The notes below the pieces were generated by a model. It saw only the letters and a list, made by a program, of their open reading frames with translations. It had not been told where the DNA came from and did not search any database. A DNA stretch of 41,566 nt from Photobacterium pectinilyticum (GTDB taxonomy: Bacteria > Pseudomonadota > Gammaproteobacteria > Enterobacterales > Vibrionaceae): the NCBI RefSeq assembly GCF_024357955.1, contig NZ_JANEYT010000041.1, forward strand, positions 1 through 41,566, written 5' to 3'. Numbering within the stretch: the first letter of the stretch is position 1; each line of letters opens with the position of its first letter. The position numbers were made by a program, and so were the translations under genes. Below are positions 23,829 through 33,215 of the stretch, in pieces.

Positions 23829-24845
23829 TTACAAATCAGGGTAACCTGTCGGGTTAGCAGACTGCCAACGCCACGTATCTGAAGTCATATCATCTATAGT
23901 ACGCGTCGCTTCCCAATGCAATTCAGTTTTCGCTTTGGCAGGATCAGCCCAACACTCAGCGATGTCACCAGCACGACGAGGTGCAATTTTATAGGCAACC
24001 TCAACACCAGCAGATTTGGCGAAAGCATTCACCATTTGCAATACACTAAAGCCATTGCCTGTACCTAGATTGTAGATATGCAGGCCAGCCTGTTTCCCTT
24101 TGTGGGTTAGCGCAGCCAAATGGCCATCGGCCAAATCAAGCACGTGGATATAGTCGCGAACCCCAGTGCCATCAACTGTTGGGTAGTCATCGCCAAATAC
24201 AGATAGGAATTCGCGACGACCCACAGCAACCTGTGAGATAAATGGCATCAAGTTATTCGGGATCCCTTGCGGATCTTCACCCATCTCACCACTTTGGTGT
24301 GAACCAACAGGGTTGAAGTAACGTAATAGCGTAACGCTCATTTCTGGGTGGGCTTTTTGAATATCGGCCAGACACTCCTCAACCATCAATTTACTACGAC
24401 CATAAGGGTTCGTCGCGCTGGTTGGGAAGTCCTCGGTAATAGGTACGCTTGCCGGGTCGCCATACACCGTAGCAGATGAACTGAAAATCAGGCTGTTAAC
24501 ACCCGCTGCTCGCATCGCTTCAACCAATACCAAAGTACCGTGAACGTTGTTGTCATAGTACTCAAGAGGCTTTTCTACTGACTCACCTACGGCTTTAAGG
24601 CCAGCAAAGTGAATCACCGACTCGACTTCATTTTCCGCTAGCACCTTGTCAAGGAAAGCACGATCACGAATATCGCCCTGATAAAATGCAGGTGTAACCC
24701 CCGTCAGTTTTTCAATTCTTGCCAATACTGATTTCTTACTGTTGTATAGGTTGTCAACAATAATTGGCGTCATACCCGCTTCAATCATCTGAACACAAGT
24801 GTGGCTGCCAATGTAGCCCATACCACCAGTGACGAGAACTCGCAT
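23829..24845 (-). CDS. galE: UDP-glucose 4-epimerase
   Basis: 338 residues, the same as the E. coli enzyme. The NAD-binding GGMGYIGSHTCVQM motif is at the N-terminus. The catalytic Ser/Tyr/Lys set is in SSSATVYGD and NPYGRSKLMVEE. Substrate-binding NNLMPFISQVAVGRR and DGTGVRDYIHV follow. It interconverts UDP-glucose and UDP-galactose for galactose use and for surface polysaccharide. ATG 24845 follows AGGGAGA. It is not in a gal operon here; it stands alone and is divergent from the lipoprotein hydrolase gene. Confidence 0.97.
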   Translation of the reverse strand: MRVLVTGGMGYIGSHTCVQMIEAGMTPIIVDNLYNSKKSVLARIEKLTGVTPAFYQGDIRDRAFLDKVLAENEVESVIHFAGLKAVGESVEKPLEYYDNNVHGTLVLVEAMRAAGVNSLIFSSSATVYGDPASVPITEDFPTSATNPYGRSKLMVEECLADIQKAHPEMSVTLLRYFNPVGSHQSGEMGEDPQGIPNNLMPFISQVAVGRREFLSVFGDDYPTVDGTGVRDYIHVLDLADGHLAALTHKGKQAGLHIYNLGTGNGFSVLQMVNAFAKSAGVEVAYKIAPRRAGDIAECWADPAKAKTELHWEATRTIDDMTSDTWRWQSANPTGYPDL

Positions 24846-24974
24846 GCTTATCTCCCTTTGAGTGAGGAATTACTCAAACAATCTTAGTTAATCTGGCCAT
24901 AAAGTAACATAACTTACTGGAAAATAAAGTAACGATCACATTAAACATGCAAAATGCGAGCAATAATCTGATTA

Positions 24975-25003
24975 CTGCCAACAACAATAAAACGGTGTAT
25001 AAT
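24975..25003 (+). promoter_or_regulatory. Candidate sigma-70 promoter for the lipoprotein hydrolase gene
   Basis: A perfect TATAAT at 24998-25003 lies 17 bases after CTGCCA, a four-of-six match to the -35 consensus. Transcription would start about 30 bases before the ATG at 25040, which supports that start over the longer open frame. Confidence 0.5.
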
Positions 25004-25039
25004 ATTGGTGTTTTTAATTCTGGGAATGGAGAAATTCTC

Positions 25040-25972
25040 ATGCGCTTTATATTAAGCCGCCAACTAACTAAATTTATTGCCTTATTCATCTCCCTCCTTG
25101 TGCTAAATGGGTGTGAAATAGTGCAATGGAAAGAAAAACATGATCATGACCAACTGTTTGCCCAGGGTTACCAGGAGCACCTCCTCCCCCTAAAAGAAGG
25201 TGGCCAGCTTAAATACTGGGTCGGCGGTACAGGTGAACCTTTATTGCTGATCCATGGTTTTGGTGGAACTGCTGTCGCAACCTGGAAAGACGAAATGCTT
25301 GAGCTCAGCAAACACTATCAAGTTATCGCACCCGATTTAGCTTGGTTTGGTGAGTCTTACAGTATGGGCCCCCCGAATCTAACAACACAAACCGAGACAA
25401 TGTGGCAACTGCTTGATGCCCTTGGAATTGATGAGGTCAACGTTGCTGGTATCTCTTATGGCGGCTTCGTTACCTACAACATGATGATGAAGCCTGACAG
25501 AATTAAAAAAGGCGTAATCATTGCCAGCCCAGGGCCCCTCTTTAGCGACGACGATCTTGCTGAATTGTGCCTTCGCGCAGGTGTCGAGAAGCCAGAGCAA
25601 CTGTTCGTGCCTACGAATAGCGATGAAGTAAAGCGGCTGTTTGATAATGTGTTCTATGAACCGAAAAGCATGCCCAATTTTGTTGCAGAACAGATATACA
25701 GCGGCTATTTTTCACCTTTCAAAAAAGAAAAAGAGCAATTAATACAATCTCTTGTAGTTGACAGGGAGCATATTTCACAAGCAGACACAGCTGTTTTCCC
25801 ACCAACAATGCTTATTTGGGGTGATAGTGATAAAATTTTTCCATTGAAAAATGGTATTGCGCTAAGTCAATACCTCAACTCGGCCATCGTAGTGTTACCT
25901 GAGACGGCACATGGAGTAACAAATGAGCAGCCAGACACCGTAACTAAGTTATTGAAAATATTCATTAGTTAG
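25040..25972 (+). CDS. Lipoprotein alpha/beta hydrolase
   Basis: 310 residues from ATG 25040, preceded by GGAG at eight bases; a longer frame from 24947 would run through the likely promoter. The N-terminus is a lipoprotein signal ending in lipobox VLNGC. An alpha/beta hydrolase domain follows, with oxyanion-hole motif LLLIHGFGG, nucleophile elbow GISYGG, acid in WGDSDKIFP and His in ETAHGV. It is thus a complete Ser-Asp-His esterase or lipase anchored to the outer or inner membrane. It resembles Moraxella-type lipase 3. The substrate is unknown. The Nudix gene starts 21 bases downstream and is probably cotranscribed. Confidence 0.88.
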   Translation: MRFILSRQLTKFIALFISLLVLNGCEIVQWKEKHDHDQLFAQGYQEHLLPLKEGGQLKYWVGGTGEPLLLIHGFGGTAVATWKDEMLELSKHYQVIAPDLAWFGESYSMGPPNLTTQTETMWQLLDALGIDEVNVAGISYGGFVTYNMMMKPDRIKKGVIIASPGPLFSDDDLAELCLRAGVEKPEQLFVPTNSDEVKRLFDNVFYEPKSMPNFVAEQIYSGYFSPFKKEKEQLIQSLVVDREHISQADTAVFPPTMLIWGDSDKIFPLKNGIALSQYLNSAIVVLPETAHGVTNEQPDTVTKLLKIFIS

Positions 25973-25993
25973 GTTAACAATATTGGATGGAAA

Positions 25994-26521
25994 ATGATGA
26001 CAACAAAAACCCTTTGTCAATGGAAATGTTTCTCTGTTGAACAGTCTCAGCACACCCTGCCCGATGGAAGGGAGATTGAATTTACAACCGTTAAGCACCC
26101 TGGAGCAGTGATTATCGTTCCTATCGACGAGGCGGGTAACCTGGTGATGATTAACCAATACCGGCCAGCCATAAAGGATTGGATATTAGAGTTTCCGGCA
26201 GGAACCCTAGAAAGCAACGAAGATATTCTTGGCTGCGCCCAACGTGAGTTAGCAGAAGAAACCCAGTTGAGCGCTCGGCATTGGCATCATTTGGGAGAAC
26301 TATTTCCAGTTCCCGGGTTCTGTGACGAGGTACAGTACCTGTTCTTCGCCACACATCTTAAACCTCACCAAGCCCAATGTGATGAAGATGAAGTCATTGA
26401 AGTCGTGACACTCACACCATCAGACTTTCTTAGCAAGGTGGCGCAGAACAAGATCAAAGATGCCAAAACGCTAGCCGCATTTCTTAAACTGCAAGCTAAA
26501 GGGTTGCTACAGCTAAACTAA
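25994..26521 (+). CDS. Nudix hydrolase, ADP-ribose pyrophosphatase-like
   Basis: 175 residues. The Nudix box is AGTLESNEDILGCAQRELAEE followed by TQL: the GX5EX7REUXEE core is intact, but the next Gly is Gln. The preceding region (GAVIIVPIDEAGNLVMINQYRPAIKDWILEFPAG) is that of the ADP-sugar pyrophosphatase group (NudF-like). The EFPAGxxE context is typical of enzymes that split ADP-ribose or related nucleoside diphosphate sugars. The cytoplasmic protein has no signal. Two ATGs, at 25994 and 25997, are possible starts. It lies 21 bases after the hydrolase gene. Confidence 0.87.
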   Translation: MMTTKTLCQWKCFSVEQSQHTLPDGREIEFTTVKHPGAVIIVPIDEAGNLVMINQYRPAIKDWILEFPAGTLESNEDILGCAQRELAEETQLSARHWHHLGELFPVPGFCDEVQYLFFATHLKPHQAQCDEDEVIEVVTLTPSDFLSKVAQNKIKDAKTLAAFLKLQAKGLLQLN

Positions 26522-26616
26522 TTGTAATGAAACATTAAGAAGCCAAGCGGCCTATCGCATTTTACTGCTAACTGTGGCATCTTGCTGCCAAGCCCATATA
26601 AGTGACGTTATCAGCC

Positions 26617-26724
26617 ATGGATAAACTTTTTTCTTTTCTTAATAAATTCGCTTCTATCGTTGCAATGCTCATGTTTGTTGCTGGTGGTGGCATGGCTTTA
26701 TTTGTGTTCTTTTACGGCAATTAA
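26617..26724 (+). CDS. Possible 35-residue single-pass membrane peptide
   Basis: The frame reads MDKLFSFLNKFASIVAMLM, then FVAGGGMALFVFFYGN. It has a short amphipathic start, one hydrophobic helix with a GGG kink and a tiny polar tail. The upstream site (AAGTGACG) is a poor ribosome binding site, so translation is unproven. Size and layout are like those of known small regulatory membrane subunits, but I do not recognise it. It lies between the Nudix gene and the end of the convergent valine operon. Confidence 0.45.
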   Translation: MDKLFSFLNKFASIVAMLMFVAGGGMALFVFFYGN

Positions 26725-26768
26725 GTCTCTGGGTACGTACCAATAGTGTCTATTACTAATGGTATGTG

Positions 26769-27527
26769 CTACATACGCATACCACCATCAACTTCAAGTA
26801 CACGCCCGGTAAAGTAATCATTCTCGAAAATATACCTTACCGCATGGGCAATCTCACTAGCGTCGCCCATTCGGCCTACTGGGATCATTGACTTCAGCCT
26901 TTCTATCGCTTCAGGCTTGAGCTGCTTCGCCATTGCCGTTTCTACCACACCAGGGGCAATCGCAGCGGCCCTGATCCCATAACGGGCAAGCTCTTTGGCC
27001 CAACATACCGCCATCGTTGCGACAGCAGCTTTAGACGCAGCGTAATTAGTTTGACCGATGTTTCCCGCCCGGGCCACACTTGAAATATTGATAATCGCTC
27101 CATGATTTCCAGCTGAAACCATATTGGCAGCAGCTTCTCTACCGCACAGAAATGTACCTGTAACGTTCACATCCATCACTGTCGAAAATTGCTCCAGCGT
27201 CATTTTCTCTATTGCATCACCTTTCGCTTTAACCAGTAGCCCGTCCCTAAGTACACCCGCATTGTTGATCAAACCGTTTAGCTGACCGAAGTCTTCCATT
27301 ATGTTTTCAAAAACCGCGACAACTTGTTGCTCATGAGTCACATCTGCCAGATAAGTTAACGCCTTGGCACTGAGCATTTGGCACTGCTTTTTGGTCTCAT
27401 GCAATCCTTCTTCATTCAAATCGATCAAAGCCAGTTCTGCACCTGATTGTGCCAGGCTGATCGCCATCATTTGCCCCAGCCCCTGTCCTGCCCCTGTAAT
27501 CGCAATCACGCTTTGTTTCAAGTCCAT
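26769..27527 (-). CDS. Short-chain dehydrogenase, last gene of the valine/isoleucine operon
   Basis: 252 residues of a classical SDR. NAD(P)-binding TGAGQGLG, INNAGVL, catalytic Ser in NISSVA, and YAASK with Tyr and Lys are all present. DGGMRM ends the protein. In Shewanella-type valine/isoleucine clusters an SDR of this kind closes the operon. It may oxidise the 2-methyl-3-hydroxybutyryl-CoA intermediate of isoleucine breakdown, for which no other gene is present here; that is inference. Start ATG 27527 has GGGGGA upstream and lies 39 bases after the mmsB stop. Confidence 0.85.
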   Translation of the reverse strand: MDLKQSVIAITGAGQGLGQMMAISLAQSGAELALIDLNEEGLHETKKQCQMLSAKALTYLADVTHEQQVVAVFENIMEDFGQLNGLINNAGVLRDGLLVKAKGDAIEKMTLEQFSTVMDVNVTGTFLCGREAAANMVSAGNHGAIINISSVARAGNIGQTNYAASKAAVATMAVCWAKELARYGIRAAAIAPGVVETAMAKQLKPEAIERLKSMIPVGRMGDASEIAHAVRYIFENDYFTGRVLEVDGGMRM

Positions 27528-27566
27528 ATTTATCCCCCAACAATAATATCGCTCAGGCCATATTGG

Positions 27567-28469
27567 TTATTTAGATTGCTTGCGGTAAAACTCAAACAAG
27601 CTTGAGAAATCCCGAAGTTCATTCCCTTCAACGTTATGGAAAGCATATAAGTTACGGGCAAGCGTCCCCATAGGGATCGGTGACTGGCTATTCGTTGCCG
27701 CTTCCAACCCAAGCCCTAAATCTTTCAACATTAACTTGGCCATAAAGCCGGGTTGATACTGGTTTGATGCGGGTGCTTTTTCCATAATTCCTGGACATGG
27801 GTTATAGAGCTCCAGCGCCCAATTACGTCCTGAACTTTGCAGCATGATTTCCGACAGCACTTTGGGATCCAAGCCATTGTCCATGCCCAAGCTCAGCGCC
27901 TCACACGTGCCGGACATGAGAATTCCTAACATGAGGTTGTTGCAGATCTTCGCCATTTGGCCATCACCGGCTTTGCCGGCATGAAAAATATTCTTACCCA
28001 CATGCTGCAAGACCGCTTGCGCTTGTTTAAACCCCGCCTCGGTACCACCCACAATAAATGTCAGCGTGCCAGCTTGCGCACCAGCTACACCACCTGACAC
28101 AGGGGCATCAACAAATTCAAAGCCTTGCAAATGCGCTTCCTGTGCGACCAGCTTTGCTGAAGCAGGATCGATAGTTGACGAGTCGATGAGGAAGGTGCCA
28201 GCGTCAATCATTTTAAGCAACCCCACACCACCCTGATGATCACCAAGATACACGGTCCTAACATGCTCTCCCGCTGGCAACATCGTCATCACTGTTTCGG
28301 CACCTTTTACACATTCATCCATTGAACTCGCAACCGTTGCTCCCTCTGGTTTTAAAGCTTGTGCAGCCGCTGTATTGATATCATAAACAGAGACATGGCA
28401 ACCGGCTTTAAGCAAGTTAATTACCATCGGGTGACCCATGTTACCGAGACCGATAAAAGCAATGTTCAT
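27567..28469 (-). CDS. mmsB: 3-hydroxyisobutyrate dehydrogenase
   Basis: 300 residues. N-terminal NAD motif IGLGNMGHPMV. Substrate-binding DAPVSGGVAGAQAGTLTFIVGG. The catalytic Lys is in GQMAKICNNLML. It oxidises 3-hydroxyisobutyrate to methylmalonate semialdehyde in valine catabolism. The start is ATG 28469 rather than the GTG one codon earlier; the GGAG site lies within the last codons of the upstream hydrolase gene, whose stop abuts it, so the two are translationally coupled. Confidence 0.93.
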   Translation of the reverse strand: MNIAFIGLGNMGHPMVINLLKAGCHVSVYDINTAAAQALKPEGATVASSMDECVKGAETVMTMLPAGEHVRTVYLGDHQGGVGLLKMIDAGTFLIDSSTIDPASAKLVAQEAHLQGFEFVDAPVSGGVAGAQAGTLTFIVGGTEAGFKQAQAVLQHVGKNIFHAGKAGDGQMAKICNNLMLGILMSGTCEALSLGMDNGLDPKVLSEIMLQSSGRNWALELYNPCPGIMEKAPASNQYQPGFMAKLMLKDLGLGLEAATNSQSPIPMGTLARNLYAFHNVEGNELRDFSSLFEFYRKQSK

Positions 28470-28471
28470 CA

Positions 28472-29650
28472 CTAATCTCCTTCGTGTAAGTCGGTGAGCC
28501 CCAACATTTGCAAGGGATGTTCATTGTCTGCCCACAGCGGGGTAAATAACGTGTCGATCACAGTTTGATCCACACTGGCTATATCTGAAAATAGCCACTT
28601 TGGCTTGTTGGTTTTCTCTATCAACCGCGCTTTTACACCTTCATAGAACTCCCCCAGTTCACCGCAGCGAACAGACAGGGTAAGCTCTAAGCGAAAGCAA
28701 TCGGCTAGCGATTCGTAGTGGAATTGAGTTAACTGGCGATAGCAGATATGGGCGGTAATTGGGCTACCTTCTCTTAACGTTTGCTTCGCCCTTCGTAGCC
28801 ATTGACCTTCGCTTTCATCTACAGGCTCGGCCATGGCTTGGATTTGCTCATACACCTCTTGCAACGAGCCATATTGGCAAGCCGTTTGAATGGCTTGCAG
28901 ATGGGGTAACAGCACATTTTGTGGGTGGGTATATTTTGCATCATTGCCCAAGCTATCCAATAGCTCAGTGACGCCCTGGTAGGGTTCGACATCATCCCAA
29001 TTAACTTGCTGAAACTTCTCAAACATCAATGTTTTTTGCTGGGGCAGCAAAATATGCTCAGTCATAGATAACGCAAGGGCATCTGTTGCATTGACAGTCG
29101 CTCCGGTTAACCCGAGAAACAGGCCAACACCTTGTGGCAAATGATTAAGAAACCATGTACCACCAACATCAGGGTACAAACCAATACTGATTTCCGGCAT
29201 TGCTAGCTTTGTCGTCGGCGTTGTTATACGGTGGCTTGCACCAATATACAGCCCAATGCCGCCGCCCATGACAATTCCCTGCCCCCACACAATAACAGGC
29301 TTGGAGTATGTATGAATGAGATAATCGGTTTCATACTCAATGGTGAAATAATCGGTTAAGTAACCCATCGCTTGGCAGGTACTATCAGAGGACTCTGAGG
29401 AGACTGTCTCATGCATGACCTGATACATTGCCCTGACATCTCCTCCGGCGCAGAAGGCTTTCTCCCCAACACCGTGGATCACCACACCGACAATATGGTG
29501 ATCATCTTGCCAATGCTTCATCGCTTCATTAAGCACCACCAGCATTTCGTAGGTCAAAGCATTCAAAGAGTCAGGATTGTTTAATTCTGCAATCCCGAAT
29601 TTCAACCCACCGCCACAATCTAGTTCACTGATATTGACCAAGCCTGACAT
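28472..29650 (-). CDS. 3-hydroxyisobutyryl-CoA hydrolase
   Basis: 392 residues of the enoyl-CoA hydratase/isomerase superfamily, longer than the hydratases because of the C-terminal domain. Oxyanion-hole motifs are EKAFCAGGDVRAMY and GGGIGLYIGAS. The catalytic Glu region is MPEISIGLYPDVGGTWFL. It releases 3-hydroxyisobutyrate from its CoA ester and thereby limits toxic methacrylyl-CoA. The preceding gene ends 43 bases upstream and the next gene overlaps its stop. Position between the enoyl-CoA hydratase and mmsB is exactly that of the pathway. Confidence 0.92.
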   Translation of the reverse strand: MSGLVNISELDCGGGLKFGIAELNNPDSLNALTYEMLVVLNEAMKHWQDDHHIVGVVIHGVGEKAFCAGGDVRAMYQVMHETVSSESSDSTCQAMGYLTDYFTIEYETDYLIHTYSKPVIVWGQGIVMGGGIGLYIGASHRITTPTTKLAMPEISIGLYPDVGGTWFLNHLPQGVGLFLGLTGATVNATDALALSMTEHILLPQQKTLMFEKFQQVNWDDVEPYQGVTELLDSLGNDAKYTHPQNVLLPHLQAIQTACQYGSLQEVYEQIQAMAEPVDESEGQWLRRAKQTLREGSPITAHICYRQLTQFHYESLADCFRLELTLSVRCGELGEFYEGVKARLIEKTNKPKWLFSDIASVDQTVIDTLFTPLWADNEHPLQMLGLTDLHEGD

Positions 29651-29693
29651 CTCTTCCCCCTTAAATTAGCGATTACGATCAGCCCCAAACTTC

Positions 29694-30476
29694 TTAGCGA
29701 TTTTTCCATTCTGGGCGGCGCTTTTCTAAAAAAGCATTAACCCCTTCGGTTTGATCTTCGGTATCAAACAGCTTCATAAATAACTCGCGTTCCCTGATCA
29801 GACCGTGGTTCAAAGGCGAATGACGGCAGTTTTGTATCAAGGCTTTACACGCTGCGACTGATGAAGGCGATTGATTAGCAACCTCACTTGCCAACTGTTT
29901 TGCATTTTCCAATGATTGTCCTGAAGCGACGACGTGCTCAACAAGACCAATATCTAACGCTTGTGACGCCGTCACCCTTTCGCCGCATAGTATAATCCGT
30001 TTGGCCCACCCTTCCCCAACCAACCAAGTCAGGTTCTGAGTACCGCCAGCACAAGGTAACAACCCAACTTTTGCCTCGGGCAATGCCAAACTAGCATGCG
30101 CTTCTGCGATACGAATATCGCACGCCAGCGCAACTTCTAAACCACCGCCCATTGCGTATCCATTGATGGCGGCAATCGATACACCTCGAAACTGACTGAG
30201 CGTCTCAAAGGCTTCACCAAATGCGTGTGCCATGCCAAGAGCAACCGCTTTATCGCCATCGGCGAACAAGTTCAAATCGGCCCCAGCCGAGAAGAATTTA
30301 TCTCCTTGCCCAGTAATCACCAGTGCATAGACACTTTTATCTTCATTGAGTTTGAGTACGATATTGCGCAGGAGTTTTAAACTGCTTTCTGTCCAGGTGT
30401 TGGCCGGAGGGTTATTCATGGTCAACACTGCGGTGTGACCATCCAAAGTGACTTCAATGGCATTGGTTTGTGACAT
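29694..30476 (-). CDS. Enoyl-CoA hydratase for methacrylyl-CoA or tiglyl-CoA
   Basis: 260 residues from ATG 30476 (MSQTNAIEV), which has GAGGGG upstream; the open frame runs further up into the preceding gene. Crotonase motifs: KFFSAGADLNLF, GYAMGGGLEVALACDIRIAE, and LPEAKVGLLPCAGGTQNL with the catalytic acid region. It hydrates the unsaturated CoA ester made by the upstream dehydrogenase. It begins 25 bases after that gene and is followed by the CoA hydrolase gene. Confidence 0.92.
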   Translation of the reverse strand: MSQTNAIEVTLDGHTAVLTMNNPPANTWTESSLKLLRNIVLKLNEDKSVYALVITGQGDKFFSAGADLNLFADGDKAVALGMAHAFGEAFETLSQFRGVSIAAINGYAMGGGLEVALACDIRIAEAHASLALPEAKVGLLPCAGGTQNLTWLVGEGWAKRIILCGERVTASQALDIGLVEHVVASGQSLENAKQLASEVANQSPSSVAACKALIQNCRHSPLNHGLIRERELFMKLFDTEDQTEGVNAFLEKRRPEWKNR

Positions 30477-30501
30477 GAGGTTCCCCTCTAGTAAATAATG
30501 G

Positions 30502-31662
30502 TTACAGCAGACGACTGCCTTCACTGAGAACCCGCCTGGCAATGATCAACCGCATGATTTCATTGGTACCCTCTAGAATTTGATGGACTCTGACATCGCG
30601 AAAATAACGCTCTAACGGATACTCTTTGATGTAACCATAGCCACCATATAACTGCAGTGCCTCATCACAGACTTTAAAGCCTATATCGGTTGCAAACCGC
30701 TTCGCCATTGCACAATACGCCGTTGCTTCTGGCGCTTGTTGATCCAATTGAAAAGCGGCATAGCGAACCAATTGCCTTGCAGCGATCAATTCTGTGGTCA
30801 TATCAGCAAGCTTAAATTGAACGGATTGGAAATCCGCCAGTTTTTTTCCAAATTGCTTACGTTCATCAACATATTGCCTCGCCATTTCCAACGCTTGTTG
30901 CGCTGTACCTAACGAGCATGTGGCAATATTTATCCGACCGCCATCTAACCCCTTCATGGCAAACTTAAATCCGTCCCCTTCGTTTCCCAGTAAGTAACTT
31001 GAAGGTATACGTACATCATCGAATGTAACTGCTCTGGTCGGCTGACTATTCCACCCCATTTTAGGCTCTTTTCGGCCATAACTGATCCCGTTTGCAGCCG
31101 CTGGCACCACAAAGGCTGATATCCCCGAAGCCCCCTTGAGGCTTGGTTCAGTTCTTGCCATCACGACCAAAACATCTGTATCACCGGCACCTGAAATAAA
31201 AGCCTTCGCCCCGCTGATAATGTATTCATCGCCTTGTTTTATAGCGGTCGTTGTCAACGATGCAGCATCAGAACCGGCATTAGCTTCCGTTAAACAATAA
31301 GAACCAAGGCTCTCGCCACTGTTCAACTGAGAGCAAAATAGCGCCTTGGTGTCATCAGTAGCAAAGCTTGCTATCATCCAGGCAACCATATTGTGAATAG
31401 TCATATACGCGGTTGTTGACGTGCAACCCATTGCCAATTGTTCAAAAATAATAGAGGCATCAAGCCTAGGTAGCCCCAAGCCTCCTTGCTGCTCCGGGAC
31501 ATACAGGCTCAAAAAGCCCATTTCACCCGCTTCTTTCAATACATCTTTAGGAAATAATTGCTTTTCATCCCAATCGGCAGCATTAGGGGCAAGCTTGTCT
31601 TTCGCAAACTGAGTCGCGGCATCCGCAAAGGCGCGTTGGTCTTCTGTCAAAAAGAAATCCAT
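30502..31662 (-). CDS. Acyl-CoA dehydrogenase, isobutyryl-CoA/2-methylbutyryl-CoA type
   Basis: 386 residues. N-terminal helical domain, then YCLTEANAGSDAASL and FISGAGDTDV around the FAD site. C-terminal RKQFGKKLADFQSVQFKLADM, YGGYGYIKEYPLERYFRDVR and the active-site Glu region ILEGTNEIMR. It makes the first double bond in valine and isoleucine catabolism and passes electrons to ETF. Start ATG 31662 lies 31 bases after the mmsA stop. The specific substrate is inferred from the operon, not from the sequence. Confidence 0.92.
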   Translation of the reverse strand: MDFFLTEDQRAFADAATQFAKDKLAPNAADWDEKQLFPKDVLKEAGEMGFLSLYVPEQQGGLGLPRLDASIIFEQLAMGCTSTTAYMTIHNMVAWMIASFATDDTKALFCSQLNSGESLGSYCLTEANAGSDAASLTTTAIKQGDEYIISGAKAFISGAGDTDVLVVMARTEPSLKGASGISAFVVPAAANGISYGRKEPKMGWNSQPTRAVTFDDVRIPSSYLLGNEGDGFKFAMKGLDGGRINIATCSLGTAQQALEMARQYVDERKQFGKKLADFQSVQFKLADMTTELIAARQLVRYAAFQLDQQAPEATAYCAMAKRFATDIGFKVCDEALQLYGGYGYIKEYPLERYFRDVRVHQILEGTNEIMRLIIARRVLSEGSRLL

Positions 31663-31693
31663 ACCAGCTCCTTATTAAAGGTCTATCGAACAT

Positions 31694-33202
31694 TTAGCGC
31701 AGATATATGGTCATATTCGGCCCATCGGGAATATCTTCATCAAACCAACGAGCCGTTACGGTTTTGGTTTCGGTATAAAACCTTACCGCTTGCTTACCAT
31801 ATGCATGTAAATCGCCGTAAAAACTGCCACGCCATCCGGTAAAAGAGAAAAAAGGTAGCGGGACGGGTATCGGCACATTGACCCCAACTTGCCCAACTTG
31901 AATACGATGTTGGAATTTCCTTGCTGCCGCTCCGCACGCTGTGAAGATAGATGTACCATTGCCATATGGGTTGTTATTGATAAGAGCGATCGCCTCATCA
32001 AGCGTATCAACGGCAATGCATACCAATACCGGGCCAAAGATCTCCTGCTGATAAATCGCCATATCAGTGGTTGCACCACTAAACAAGGTAGGCCCCAACC
32101 AATTGCCGTCCGGATATCCCTCAACGGTGCAATTTGAGCCATCGACCTCACAGATTGCGCCTTGCTGTTTGCCTTGCTCAATCAATTGCAACACCCGCTG
32201 TTTAGCGGCAGGGCTTATCAGTGGACCATAAGCGGCGTTACTGTCATCTGACGGCCCCGGTTTCACTTTTTCCATCGCCGTTCTGAGCTCTGGAATAATC
32301 TTGCTTGCATTGCCCACCAACACCGCCACTGATATCGCCATACATCGCTGGCCTGCTGCACCAACCGATGAGCCCACAAGGTGATTCACAACTTGCCCCA
32401 TATTGGCATCAGGCATGACAACCATATGGTTCTTAGCCCCTGCAAACGCTTGAACACGTTTTAAATTGTGGGTCCCTGTTTGGTAAATATGCTTCGCCAC
32501 TGGCACTGAGCCAACAAAAGAAATGGTGCGGATCTCCGGGTGGGCCAACAGATAATCCACCTGTTCTTTACCGCCATGAACTATCTGTAGTACCCCTTTC
32601 GGCGCTCCAGCTTGTTCAAACAATTCAGCCAAACGCATTGCGGTCAGTGGTACTTGTTCGGAAGGTTTAAGAACAAAAGTATTGCCGGCAGCGATCGCCA
32701 TTGGAAACATCCATAAAGGGATCATCGCCGGAAAGTTAAAGGGGGTAATACCGCAACACACACCAAGCGGCTGAATCAGAGAATAACTGTCTATGTCAGT
32801 GGCGACATTTTCTACCGTTTCCCCCATCATCAAGCTCGCAATATTGGCGGCTTGCTCAACGACCTCAATGCCACGCCAGACATCGCCTTTAGCATCAGCA
32901 AAGTTCTTTCCTGTTTCACTCGAAAGTAATTCGGCCAACTCATCATGGTGATCTTTCAATATTTGCTGATACGAAAGCATTAAACGTGCACGCTCTGGAA
33001 CCGGGACTTCCCGCCAATGATCGAAAGTTGCTGCGGCACTAGCAATGGCCGCTTCCAATTCTGGTAAGATCGCACAGGGGACACTGGCAATCACCGCATT
33101 CGTTGCAGGGTTTGTCACCTCAATCCATTGCTTAGCAGCCGAATCTTTAAATTCTCCATCAATGAATAGCGGCACAGAAAAAATAGGACTTGTATCGTTC
33201 AT
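31694..33202 (-). CDS. mmsA: Methylmalonate-semialdehyde dehydrogenase (CoA-acylating)
   Basis: 502 residues from ATG 33202 ([10 protein letters not shown]), which follows GAGGA at six bases; the frame extends back to a TTG inside the thiolase gene. Aldehyde dehydrogenase fold with [30 protein letters not shown] and the catalytic Cys in [43 protein letters not shown] near the C-terminus is the hallmark of MmsA. It converts methylmalonate semialdehyde to propionyl-CoA. It lies 13 bases after the thiolase gene. Confidence 0.95.
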   Translation of the reverse strand: MNDTSPIFSVPLFIDGEFKDSAAKQWIEVTNPATNAVIASVPCAILPELEAAIASAAATFDHWREVPVPERARLMLSYQQILKDHHDELAELLSSETGKNFADAKGDVWRGIEVVEQAANIASLMMGETVENVATDIDSYSLIQPLGVCCGITPFNFPAMIPLWMFPMAIAAGNTFVLKPSEQVPLTAMRLAELFEQAGAPKGVLQIVHGGKEQVDYLLAHPEIRTISFVGSVPVAKHIYQTGTHNLKRVQAFAGAKNHMVVMPDANMGQVVNHLVGSSVGAAGQRCMAISVAVLVGNASKIIPELRTAMEKVKPGPSDDSNAAYGPLISPAAKQRVLQLIEQGKQQGAICEVDGSNCTVEGYPDGNWLGPTLFSGATTDMAIYQQEIFGPVLVCIAVDTLDEAIALINNNPYGNGTSIFTACGAAARKFQHRIQVGQVGVNVPIPVPLPFFSFTGWRGSFYGDLHAYGKQAVRFYTETKTVTARWFDEDIPDGPNMTIYLR

Positions 33203-33215
33203 ATCCGATCCTCGC

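Noticed and set aside
24947..25039. Upstream extension of the lipoprotein hydrolase frame
   Set aside because: It contains the candidate promoter and would bury the lipoprotein signal peptide 31 residues inside the protein.
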